Part shown: piece after piece, positions 11,301 through 22,696 of the stretch
Position numbering within the stretch: position 1 is the first letter of the stretch
Layout of the letters: each line of letters opens with the position of its first letter
Assembly: GCA_030141605.1 (NCBI GenBank)
Contig: JAQGDQ010000349.1
Coordinates: 5,001-69,000, forward strand
Reading direction: 5' to 3'
DNA from: Tubiluchus corallicola
Taxonomy: Eukaryota > Priapulida > Priapulimorpha > Priapulimorphida > Tubiluchidae
Length of the DNA stretch: 64,000 nucleotides
Program-made: the position numbers and the translations under genes
The notes under the pieces: model-generated
Databases searched by the model: none
The model's input: the letters and a program-made list of their open reading frames with translations, nothing else
Told to the model about the DNA's origin: nothing

Positions 11301-14300
11301 CAGAATGAAGTACGTTGCAAAAACGCCAATTACCTGTAAATAAAATAATTGGCTACTTTATCCAAAAGCTATAAAACTGAATAGCTATTGATGAAAAAAG
11401 TCAAAATGCTGCCTTAATTCGATGAATTCGGGTTGTTAGAAATGCGCTTTGCAAGCCTAATCAATACTTGTTTCGATAAATGCATCAAATGAACAGTTTT
11501 GCACTGAAGTAATAACACCGTTTCCACTATAAATGTAGCAGTATTAAATTACATTTAGCTCGTCGTAATTCACACTCAGCAGAAAAGTAAGCAGCATTAC
11601 TGGACTGCAAGTCCAAGATGATCATGATCATAATTATTATTATTGCAAATACTCATTATACAAACTGTTAACATGAAGCTCCTGTTGACAGTAAAGCATC
11701 TGTAACCTGTGAGACCAATTGGTGGACCAGACATTCTTGTTGCGTACATATACAGCTGTAATAAATTAATTTTTTAGTGAATTTGGCCTAGTCATGTATG
11801 TAAAAATAAATAAGGCTGGGAGAGCGAAGATGAATTATTGGTAATTAACAATAATGAAATGCTTCCGAATTCTCACGCATTCCACAACTTCACACACATG
11901 TTTGCAAATCACATGGCTTCTATTGTTTTCAGTACCAACCTCAATTCAATTGATAGTACTACTCTCACTAATACAGTAGCGTCCATGAATCTCAGAATGT
12001 GTGAGATTATACATGAGAACATATACACTAAATGGTATTACAGTTATTGAGAATTAAGCACTTTTGGCTATTATGAGCTTTTTTCATATGTACGATACAG
12101 TTATTGAGAATTAAGCACTTTTGGCTATTATCGGCTTTTTTCATATGTACAAAAGAACATATTTATATATACCCTTCATGAGCTCAAAATGAGGTGTAAA
12201 GCATAGTAAACTGCAATAACAGCATATATGAAAGCTCAGTTGTGCACAAAAATTGCCTTACTTTTTTATTAATAATTTGAGTTTTGATTCCTATTGATAA
12301 TTTTGATTCCCAAAAAGCAAAAAATTCTGAGACGTAGAGTTAACCCCACTCCCTCGACCACAGCTATGGGTGAGACGCTCCCCGCCGGGCTTCTTTGTTT
12401 CACACTCACTTTTATATCAAATGGTTGGCAGGTCTGGCATGTATGACTCTTTACTGAAGTCTGGAAATCCAGTCTTTCAACTACATTGGATGAAACCCTT
12501 CGCTACTTCTACTAATTTTTACACAACTTGAATGCATATGTGCGGTAATATAAACTGGCATGCATATAAATTGTCAAATTCAGTTAAGAGGTATATGAGT
12601 TTGTTGTGAGTTTAATCTGATATTAAAACATTACCAATACCGTATTTTCCCGTGTATAAGAGACCCTTTTTTGCTCAGAATTTTCACTTTAAAAATAGGG
12701 GGTCTCTTATACATGGGAGTAAGTCTTTTCAATAAGATGCATAAATTGTGACACTAATGATTTTAAAGAAATAATTGCTCTACAACTGTTTTGCGTGTCG
12801 CGTTCGACTATGAAGCGGTTGTAAGCAATACAAGCATCGTGACACAGGCATTATCTACTCGTTTTCTCTTTTCCTGTTACAGGTTTGCAGGTACGCACTT
12901 TAATATATAACAGTACTCTTTTTCTACAACACATTAACTGGTTTTATTTTGTTTTCAGTACCGCACTGAGTTGAAAAAAGTTGTACTCTACCCTCTAAAA
13001 ATGTCCGTCTGAAAAAACTTTTTTCCAGAATTTTTGCCTAAAAATTGAAGGGGTCTCTTATACACAAGGGTCTCTTATACACGGGAAAATACGGTAATTA
13101 TGACTTATTTTTAGAGTAATAAAATGCGTGAGTGTTGTTATCAAGTGTGAGCTTACGATAGTGGTAATGCAATAAAGATGTGATGATAATATTTCAAAGC
13201 CGTGTAGTGGTTTTTATACTTTTAATTACAGCACGTAACATATATTATAATAACGCAATGAATAATCATTATCTATGTTGTCATATGTATGTCACCATAT
13301 TGTCATACGTATATCACCAACTACATCACACATTGGATGCGTTTTGCCAGAGTACCGTAGAACAACATAGCCATCTTGAATCAGCCTGAGTACAATGTCA
13401 TTTTCATTTTTTTTGGTTTACATACTCATTAATTATACAATAACCTTTTTGGATAACTGTAAAAACTGATAATTAATACTCTTCGCCATGATTGCTTTAT
13501 GGAAATTGTGGGCAATTGAGACCTCTAGCCTGTGAATTTGGGAATCATATTATAAGAGAAATTTCTCCTGTTAAGGAATTAAATATAGAGCTATTTTCAC
13601 TTGAACTGTAGGCTTATACTATGCATGACGTGTTATGACAAGTTACAAAAATATTTGTTTAAACCGATGCATTACCTAACAGATCAGAGATACAGGTGTG
13701 AAAAGTAGGAAGAAGTCACTTTAGTGGAAATCCTGAGTGCCCTAAACTATTGAGCCAACCGCCAATTAACATTCACTGAAGCCAGTGGGTTCTGAAAAGA
13801 GGCTGTGTTTCAAAGAGTGCAAATCTGCGTCTTGTAGGGAGGTCATGGGGCATGTAATAATTGGTCAAGGAGATTTCAGTAAGATATATCAAGCTATACT
13901 CAAGCTAGCGCTCCAATCTTATACCTCAGCACGATAAATTTATGGTTTTCAGAGTCTCAGACAGCTCAGCACAATCAGAAAGTTATCAGTGTAGAGTGTT
14001 TGAAAATAATGGAAATTTAGTTCTAACATTGGCTTCGTTCTTCAATGGTGGGGGGGATGAAACAAACGAAAACAACTTAAACAAAAACATTTTGTTTTGT
14101 AAACTTGATTTGCCAGAGTTTCCAGATGGTAACACTTTCACTCATCACTATCGTTAATGCGGCGCAATTTAAGACACTTAATACACTATTATACACTTAA
14201 GTAGTATAACTATTACAACACGCACAAAGTTGAATTGAAAACTAACAATAAAATTTTAACAATTATTCACGATTGATAGCATAAAACAGTATTAAGCGGC

Positions 14301-16960
14301 GTTGACCAGACATCCGGAATGCATTATGTGTTATTCACTTGCGGAATGGCCGCGTATAAAAAATCAATAGGAAATAGCTGTAGAAAAAATACCGCCCCGT
14401 ATACCAGTTCCGATAAACTTGTTCGTTGAAAACAATATAAAGTGATTTTTACGCAATAACGCACAGCGCATTCCGGATATCTGATAAACGCCGCTCAAGG
14501 CGTACGCGTTAGAAAAATTTATAATTTAATTCTGAGTTATGCAGGTTTTTGCCGCAACCAGCTATAGGAGTCTATATGAAAAATGAATCAAGGTCCAGTA
14601 ATTTGCAAGGAAACGTTTATTCCCTTGCCTTCGTTGACCAATTCAAGATCAGGGCTTGTCTGAAGTAGCAGAATGAAGTACGTTGCAAAAACGCCAATTA
14701 CCTGTAAATAAAATAATAGGCTACTTTATCCAAAAGCTATAAAACTGAATAGCTATTGATGAAAAAAGTCAAAATGCTGCCTTAATTCGATGAATTCGGG
14801 TTGTTAGAAATGCGCTTTGCAAGCCTAATCAATACTTGTTTCGATAAATGCATCAAATGAACAGTTTTGCACTGAAGTAATAACACCGTTTCCACTATAA
14901 ATGTAGCAGTATTAAATTACATTTAGCTCGTCGTAATTCACACTCAGCAGAAAAGTAAGCAGCATTACTGGACTGCAAGTCCAAGATGATCATGATCATA
15001 ATTATTATTATTGCAAATACTCATTATACAAACTGTTAACATGAAGCTCCTGTTGACAGTAAAGCATCTGTAACCTGTGAGACCAATTGGTGGACCAGAC
15101 ATTCTTGTTGCGTACATATACAGCTGTAATAAATTAATTTTTTAGTGAATTTGGCCTAGTCATGTATGTAAAAATAAATAAGGCTGGGAGAGCGAAGATG
15201 AATTATTGGTAATTAACAATAATGAAATGCTTCCGTATATTGCAAGCATTCACGGACAGCTAAAGCGTATTTAAGGAGAAGTTTGTGGCTAGGCTCAGTG
15301 CTAAGGAAGTATGGCTCACTCAGCCAAGGTTTGCAATTAGATTACTACATATAACAAATAGTGAGCACAAAGTGAACTGCAGTGAAGATATGCCACTCGC
15401 ATGAAAGCACACGTCTGTCCACTCACCTAGCACTTCGCCCATGTACATATAGCCTTAGGTCGAGGTTCCAATATGGCAATATGTACTACGGCGCGTTCAG
15501 ACTAGCGAATTTTCTCGCCAAGTAAACTCTCACTAGCTCGTCAATAACTAGTAAGCATGTTGTTCAGACTAGAGAGTATCAACTCGCAACAAATGGCGGA
15601 GCGTTTGCAAAAACTTGCCGACAGTAACTCGCAAAGCCGTTCACACTTCGCACTTGTGAGTTTACTTTCAGAGACAAAAAACACGACAGAAAACTCGCTA
15701 GTCTGAACTCGCAGTAAGCTATCGTTTTGAATTATATCACGTGATTAATTTTATATATTCACAGTTTCTGCGTGACGTAACAATTACACATCTAAAAACA
15801 AACTTGTTCATTTTGTATGAATGTCGTATGAAATAGGTGCTTACATGATTTTTTGCGTCTGCCGGGAGGTCTGTCAAGGCTAATTCGAAAAATAATGGAA
15901 AGGCTTCGTGCGCTTTTTCATTAAGGTCAGCAGCAGCTGCAGTTAGCAAAACAACATGTCCAACTTCAGCAAATATCCAAAAGAACAATGGTGAAACGGC
16001 AAGAACAGCTAGAGGGCTGAATCCATTGTTCGTCTCCAGTACGAATATGATAATGTACAGCGCGAAAATTACTAACATTATTGCTGATCCATAAACGCAG
16101 GCTAAGAAAGGTGAAAAAATATCATCCGTTTCTTGTATCAGCTTTGTCAGGTAATGGTGTTTCTTCATCAGCTGCATAATCTGCCTGCTTCTCTCTTCTG
16201 AATCTCTGAGAACACTTCTGTCATTTTCCTTCTCAATACTGTTCTTGCTGTTGTCATGTGCCGCAGCAGCAAGTTGCTCGGATTCTGTAGTTACTGCTTC
16301 CATTTCTTCCTCTATTATTCCACAAAGTGCGCGAACAAGCGATATTGCAAATGAGAACTGAACAACGTAACTTACTCGTATAATGGTTGAACATATGGTT
16401 GACAAAGTAGATAAGCCACGAGTTTCACTGCCAAAGAAATAGGTTTTCAGCGTAAGTACTGCTCCAAATACTAATCCAGAAAGAATTCCCAACAGAACTC
16501 CATTCTTCGCCTTCCGTTTGCCAAGCCTGAACGCTCTGTTTTTGTGCTGACAAAAAATATTTTGCCAAATGTGACCGAACTTGGCCAATTCATGGCGTTT
16601 GTAGAAGAAAAAAGCAATTTGATAAGCAGGCTGAAAGAAATACAATATGTGCATAAGAACATGGAACGTGTAATTTTTGATTCCGTCTGCGAGGTCTGTG
16701 AGCTCATACTTCACCAAGGCAATACCAGCAATTACAACCAGCACCATGTGCAGAATAGGGGGAAACAGTAGGCAACTCTTACAGATTCGGGTGTTTATTG
16801 TACTTTCATTTTGATTGTTAATAGGCCAAGTTCCAAATACTCTCATAACATTCAGCAAGGGCTTTAATGAATCGTAAAGCTTGGGCATCGAATTCTTCTG
16901 TTGCGCGGTGGCAGTTTCTTTTGCCTGAAGAATGCCAACCTTATCAAATCCACTTCTCAT
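8268..16960 (-). CDS. Gustatory-receptor-like 7-TM chemoreceptor (exons complement 15845-16960 and 8268-8378)
   Basis: The first exon codes 372 residues with six predicted membrane segments (about residues 62-84, 98-120, 154-176, 188-213, 284-307, 315-341). It has a long charged loop between segments 4 and 5 and an N-terminus (LYDSLKPLLNVMRVFGTWPI) typical of the insect-type chemoreceptor/GRL superfamily. TGA AAA ATG places an in-frame stop just before the start. The donor CAT/GTAAGC gives a phase-0 exit, as in the conserved C-terminal introns of gustatory receptors. A phase-0 exon at 8378-8268 codes 36 residues ending SYGILSQMYYTILQ-stop. That would supply segment 7 and a total of 408 residues, the usual length of the family. 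The proposed join skips a 7.5-kb intron containing the tandem block and rests on phase, length and resemblance only. Without splicing the frame runs to 15737 and adds unrelated residues. Such receptors act as plasma-membrane ligand-gated channels or sensors. Confidence 0.55.
8379..8938. other. Non-coding stretch before the tandem block
   Basis: Within the proposed chemoreceptor intron. AT-rich, with no domain-bearing reading frame. It includes an alternating CG-rich patch (GCACGCGCGCACACGCG) at about 8911-8928 and two CTCACGCATT motifs (8889 and 8941), the second at the edge of the tandem block. Confidence 0.6.
8939..11867. repeat. Tandem 2.9-kb block, copy 1
   Basis: Nearly identical to 11870-15235. 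By eye about ten single-base differences and two small indels (5 and 15 bp) remain, apart from the MITE present only in copy 2. The unit begins TTCTCACGCATTCC and ends ATGAAATGCTTCCG. It contains an internal direct duplication (about 9108-9222) of CAGTTATTGAGAATTAAGCA plus the following bases, and a 199-bp inverted-repeat element. Open frames of about 70 codons (9797-10006, 10559-10774) are the same in both copies and match nothing I know. Confidence 0.95.
10913..11111. mobile_element. 199-bp inverted-repeat element, copy in block 1
   Basis: The ends GCGGCGTTGACCAGACATCC and GGATATCTGATAAACGCCGC are imperfect inverted repeats that continue with GGAATGC/GCATTCC. This is a likely short MITE older than the block duplication, since both blocks carry it at the same place. 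Confidence 0.6.
12640..13094. mobile_element. 455-bp MITE with perfect 26-bp terminal inverted repeats, TA target duplication
   Basis: The element starts CCGTATTTTCCCGTGTATAA and ends with its exact reverse complement. The terminal repeats match over 26 bp and end in GAGACC/GGTCTC. TA flanks both ends. Copy 1 of the block has the empty site (ACCAATAATTATG, about 9705). Subterminal copies of GGTCTCTTATACA recur inside (about 12701 and 13042). No coding capacity. The TA duplication fits Tc1/mariner/pogo-type transposition. Confidence 0.92.
14296..14494. mobile_element. 199-bp inverted-repeat element, copy in block 2
   Basis: Same element as at 10913-11111, with the same ends and length. Confidence 0.6.
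15491..15712. mobile_element. 222-bp MITE-like element with ends GCGCGTTCAGACTAGCGA
   Basis: The left end GCGCGTTCAGACTAGCGAAT and the reverse complement of the right end (GCGAGTTCAGACTAGCGAGT) match at 18 of 20 positions. TTTTC follows on both sides. Internal copies of GTTCAGACTAG (15571) and repeated ACTCGC words are present. It is non-coding and lies 133 bp beyond the donor of the chemoreceptor exon. No clear target duplication was found. Confidence 0.65.
15845..16960 (-). CDS. GRL chemoreceptor, first coding exon
   Basis: The 372 codons run from ATG 16960 to donor GTAAGC (15844-15839). Six hydrophobic segments alternate with charged loops. The loop before segment 5 (MQLMKKHHYLTKLIQETDDIFSPFL) has the H/L-rich pattern of gustatory-receptor loop 2. 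The region after segment 6 (DLNEKAHEAFPLFFELAL) resembles the cytosolic helix preceding segment 7. No introns interrupt these segments. Confidence 0.65.
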
Positions 16961-19440
16961 TTTTCATAGGTAAGATGTAAGTAAGAATATAATCTAGCAA
17001 CTGAAATTTGAAAAATGCTAACTGAAAGGAAAACTCTGTAAATATTCCCACTAAAGCGCAGCATCTTTTGTAACTACATGAATGCGCTAAACATGTCCAT
17101 GCAGCTGCACAGTACAATAATTAACAACCATAACAAGCTATGGCCCAGTTTCTATTTTGCTACCTAAGTGTGCAGTGGCGTTATTAATTATAGATACATT
17201 ATTCAACACTGTCAATACCTTTATATTATGGTTCTTGTTACCTGCTATTAGTTCATGTGTGATGCCTGAATAAGTGTCAGTGTGATATTTACCTGATAAA
17301 CAATCTAAAGTATTCAAGTCTGCTTATTCCTTATTGATTTCATGTATAATGTGGATCTACATTAATTTTCGTTTTGTTCAGTTATTTTTTTAACTGGCAA
17401 CTTCAAAATCCTTTTTGTAACAGGAAATTTGAGAAAATAAGGGAAAGAGAAATAGCTATAAAGGTTAGAAATGCGAGGCGACATCTCGTCATCTCGTGTT
17501 TCATTTCTTTATCTTCAGAATTCTCGGAAATATAAAAACAGATGAGTAAGCATTAAAAACCTGCACAACGAGTCAGAGGCAGAGTCTGCTTAAACTTAGT
17601 TGATGGCAAAACACAAAAAAGCATGACCCATTATGCGCCAGACCATAATAACAGGACGCCATAGTAGTTGCCATTAACAACGTGCAAAACGCAAACGGGA
17701 ACCTATAAGGAACTGTAGGCATAAAAGTGATTTGTGTTTGTGGCTTTTGCTATGATAATGTAGGCCATGTAACAGTTGACGGAAGTTTCAATGTTTCTTT
17801 CTGTTTTTGGTCTGGTACTGCAGCAACAAAATGTAATCAGTTTCTGAAAACTGAAAGATTGCTAGTTGTATAAGGTAAAAGAATATTCTAATGGCACGGG
17901 TGACCAATTATTCAGGCAGAACAATCACAGGAACCAAATATGGCAACCATTAATTAATGAAGGTGCAAAACCACAAATGATTAAATTGTGAAACTAACCT
18001 TGAAAAGGGGAAATTGCCAAAAAAAGGTTGCAACCAAGCCTATTAAGGCCAGTGTGAACCTGACTTAATAAATTTTAATTTTGTAGCCAAGGTAGTACCA
18101 TCTAGGTGGAAAGTTTAAAGTGTGGGCATTGACCCAGTTATGTTTTCATGATGCTGTTCTGTAGTATATGTGAACGACGTGTCTTGTGCAAGCTAACAGA
18201 ATTTATCATTAAACATATGCGGCAACGATGTAAGTTTATTTCTACCGATGTAATTTTTATATTGATTTATTCATTGATATTTGAATGGACTAAATAATTG
18301 TCAATCTAACTAAACTATGTAACTTTTCATAAAATTAGCCAATGTCAGTCACTTTTGCTTTTCTGTTTTAATTTTAAATATTGCAGAAATAAAGATCAGT
18401 GGTTTACATGAAATTCAAATGAGACTTTTAAAGATTTGTCATAAATGCCTCTCAGAGACACTAGCACAGCCTATATTTGGACGGGGGATCATCCGCTTAC
18501 CAAGCAACGCCATAGCGATAAGATTTTCTGTGGTATTATGTGACATATATTATACATCCACCAATTTGCAATTGTTTTTGCAAGATTAGATGCAGGACAT
18601 AGCTATGATTGTTAAAATTAAGCAGAAATTATTTAATGATTGTAAGCTTCAAAGTAGATTTGGTATAGATGCTATTGCATTCATCAATCCTCCCCCTGAT
18701 TGTATACAAAATTTTTGTGTATATGTATGTTGCACAGTACAGTACTTGTGTGCATTAATTGCAGTAAAGAATATTTTATATATGTACAAACTCACACACA
18801 CACACATATGCACACGCACACACACACACAGACTGAAAGAAAAAACAACTTGGAAGAACTGGACATAGGAAAATGAATGAGATCGGATTGGCCGCACGTA
18901 TTTTGTTAACTGTAAATATCAGCGAACTTTTTGACATTTATTTCCATTTATTTTTATTCTTATTTTATTTAACATTCATTTGCACTTAAAAAAAACTATA
19001 AAATAACAAAACCATAAATGTGGAGAGAAATGTGTGAAGAGACAATCTGCTTACATATACCAATCATACACAAGCCATTTATCAAAGTTCAAAAACTTCG
19101 ATATATTTTTGAAAACTATAAAATTGCCTGCAGTGACCAAAGGTGTGTCATTTATGAAAACCTATAACCTTTTTAATTTGTTGAAACTTTTAGAACCATG
19201 ATAATTATTACGGAAATTTGTTATGGCGTCCGGTTCCATGACTATTAAACATAAAGATGGTATATGATAACAGAGGTGGTTATCGCGCCTGTCGCTGATG
19301 CTACTGCTTCTTGTATTGACTTGTGCTATTGTTGTCAAAACTTATAATTAAAGTTGTTTTTTGTAGATTTGTGTTAGCAGAACACTCACAGCCCGCTGGC
19401 TGGCTTAGTCTGACTAACGCTCTTACTAAAGAAAGTCCTG
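16961..19440. other. 2.5-kb gap between divergent chemoreceptor and SUV39H genes
   Basis: AT-rich and free of recognisable coding exons. It should hold both promoters, but no convincing TATA or initiator stands out. A short CA-rich tract lies at about 18793-18830. Confidence 0.5.
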
Positions 19441-19564
19441 ATGGCGGCGTTTAAAAAGGCCAGCATCATTTGTGGTCGTGGGTCTGGCTCATTTGCCACG
19501 TCAGCGCACCTAGTGCGTCCATCTCCGGCGCCATTACTTGTTGAGCTTGAAAGAAATTTTGGCG
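19441..19564 (+). other. Candidate SUV39H leader exon carrying an upstream ORF
   Basis: ATGGCGGCGTTTAAA at 19441 opens 41 codons up to a GTATGA donor at 19565, in a more GC-rich patch than its surroundings. If spliced to the acceptor TTTTAG at 21043, the frame stops at TGA 21055-21057, overlapping the main ATG by one base (TGATG). It would then be an upstream ORF of 45 codons rather than the protein N-terminus. No transcript supports it. Confidence 0.35.
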
Positions 19565-22500
19565 GTATGATGAATTTGTGGCTTGTGTGTTAATTTGAAA
19601 CTTTGCAGTTGTTTGCTTTTCTTATTATGTTTATTATAAAGTGACAAGCATTTCAGGAAATGACGAAACGCATAAGTTATAATTTAAAGTAGGCTTGCCT
19701 CTATATATTTTTGCATATTTTAATGCAAGTTACTGGTAAGTACGTATGCTAGATGAGTACGTTCACGATAGATCAGCAATATGGCTTAGATATAGCCATT
19801 ATTTATTATTAGGGAATTCGGAAATAGAGGAGCCAGGCTTATACTTGCCGAGCAGTGCGTGGTCATTAGCATAGGGGGACTTGTATATTTACTAGTATTA
19901 GTATTCCAGTTTTGCTTAAATACTGTTTTCAGTGGTGAGGCCTACACAAAATAATCTGGACAGCTTTTAACATTAACCATTAATGTAACATATTTAGTAA
20001 TCAGAAGTATTTTTTATACTATAGTTCGGCATTCACCACTGTTTAAAACAATAAAACATCATAGAGTTTATTATTCTTTACAATTGAATTAGAATTACAA
20101 GAAAATTCGGTTCTATTCCGTTCAGCTTCGATCCAATTTAATTTGATATTTTATTTGGAATTCGGTTTGGCAGACACCTGATATTTGGTTAAGCTGTGGT
20201 TCAGTGGCTCCCAAGCATAAAAAATTCGGCTTCGGTACTATTGGCGAAAATATGCTTTTGGTGCACTCCTAGTTCTTATCTGCCGTTCTACATTATAAAT
20301 ATCTTTTCATGACTTGTACCTTGCTGTTATTATTGTAGTGATATGGAGATAAAATAATGCAATTGAAATGAAGATAAAGTTAGTAAACTTGTATTTTTTG
20401 AAAGCTACTTCATCTGACTAACTGACTCATTCTGCGGGTGTCGTAGCTTGCTAATGCTAAGTGACACGATTGGCATTTCATATCAGTGTGCTTTTTACTT
20501 TTATTTTGTAACATTATATTTTTGTAGCACTTGTATACCAATATTATCTTGTTCAGGTGACTTGTTTAACGTACGTGTTTACAACAATTCAAAAAGTGTT
20601 CTAACTGTAAATTTATTACAAATTTCAAAATTTTAAAAACAGAAATAACTTTTACAAAAGATCAAACTGGGTTACAAACAGATACATTAGTTCTCTATGT
20701 ATTTTAAAATTGCAAATTTAGATGGCTTCCTTTGTTAGGCAATGCGGGAGCTTCTTGTTTGCCAATTAGTTGGGTATTGTTGACTTGTGGTATTTACTTT
20801 CGCAGGACATTAACTATTATCATTGTATAAACTTTTTATTTATTTTTTTACCTAAATTTGACAAAAAGTGAAAAAGTATGAAAAGCAGAAATGTTTTAGC
20901 CAAGGAGTGAGGAAGAAGTTATATGTGATCCTTCAACAAAAGATTTTCTCTCCTGACTGCCTCACTATAACTGAGCAAGCTAACTATTATTAGCCGGTTC
21001 GACAACTGATACATAAGAACACTAGAATTTTACACGATTTTAGGTGGCACATTGTGATGGCATGTTCTGTTCCATGTTTGCAAGGCATTGCAAGTCTGCA
21101 GAAGTACTGCAAAAACAATGGCCTAAAATTTGACGATGCAGGGAAGACCGATCTCAACAAGATGCACATTAATGGTAACTGTACATTTTGTTGGTAGACC
21201 TGTAATAGCTGTACCGAATTTCTATTTTTGGCAATGTAGGTTTTCAAATATTTGCTTGCAATCCTCAAATATTGGAGATAACGAAAGCCTTGCTTATACC
21301 TTTCAGATGTGTTTTATTTAGCAATCAATTTGTAAAGCTGTAATTTAATTGGTTTATCTCCTTTCTAGGACTAATAAGTTCCAAAGAGTGCTACGATGTT
21401 GAACAAATACTTGACTATGCAAGAACAGGAGTATGAATTTTGTTTTTTGATAATTTAAACATTTTTCGCATGATGGAAACTTTATACTCTTCCCAGTGAA
21501 ACTAATTGAAAAACAACTGTTTTTTAGTATAATTTACCACTCAGTATTTACAAGCTTACAAAGTTTCTTAGTATTCTTTTTATTTTGCTTAATTCATATC
21601 TATAAGCTTTAATCTTTGATTGCTCTTTAATTAATTTTGTCATTTTAACAAAATTTTCTCAAAATGAAATGTAGATAAAAATAAAGAAAATAAATCAATA
21701 GGTTGTACCACTTAATCATGTGACTGAAAACAATAGTAAAATATACTGTGCAGCCTGGGTCCTACAAGTATTCGGCCATTTTCTTTTTTACATAAACAAC
21801 ATTGCTGGTAATATTAAAAGGAATTGCAGATTTTCTGCTCATGATACTAACCTTTCTAAAGTTGACCATAAAGTTAATCACCTTACAAATTCTATTAATA
21901 CTGAACTTATGAAAAATCAGTCATTGAATGTGTGCTAACCAACTTTCTGCAAGTTATTTTAAAACAAAATATATGATCAATGCTAAAATGTTCTTAAAGA
22001 AAAACATGACCCATTCTTAAACTATAGCTCAAAACAATATAATCTATAAAATATTGAAATGGGGCAAATTATTTTTTGAAAAATGACTTACGTGAAAGAA
22101 TTATTACACTTAAATGCAATTTTGTATTCTTGCTGCTATCTCTTCACTGTACCTCTCAATTCAGAGGTGTTTGGTTGTGATGTAGTGCACACGTTCGAGA
22201 GCTTATGCATGAGCACATCAGTAAATTTGAAATCGGAATTTTAAACTCAAAAATTACCTAGTTTTTGTATATCGCATTGAATGTTGTATAGCATTGTACT
22301 CCAATTTTCGCTTTTGCAAACACGAGCAAAATACGCTTGTGGAATGTTTGTGATATTGAAAAGAGTGTTCAGTTGTTGCGCTTATCCACCTTTAATTAAG
22401 GTTTTAGCCTATTATTTAATGACCAGAAACACTTTGGCATTAATTAGTATAGTGTTAAAAACTTAAATATGGTACTTTCTACCATACTTCAAAATGGCGT

Positions 22501-22643
22501 ATGATATGAAAAATCATCCCGTTTTCTTTTAAGAAAGGTACATAGGCCTAAAGCTTATGCTGTGCACTTACAGTAAATGAGCAAATTTATATTGTAGCAT
22601 TAGAGGTAAAAATGAAATACTAAATATAGTTATAGATACTATG

Positions 22644-22696
<53 letters not shown>

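Larger units (their letters stand above)
11870..15235. repeat. Tandem 2.9-kb block, copy 2 (with MITE)
   Basis: Second copy of the block at 8939-11867, separated from it by two bases (AA, 11868-11869). It is 437 bp longer. This is accounted for exactly by a 455-bp MITE plus its 2-bp TA duplication, minus 5- and 15-bp deletions. The identity implies a very recent event, or two haplotypes placed in series during assembly. Confidence 0.95.

Noticed and set aside
15737-15844. Read-through C-terminus of the chemoreceptor exon
   Set aside because: It follows a consensus GTAAGC donor at the point where gustatory receptors have a conserved phase-0 intron, and the added residues do not form membrane segment 7.
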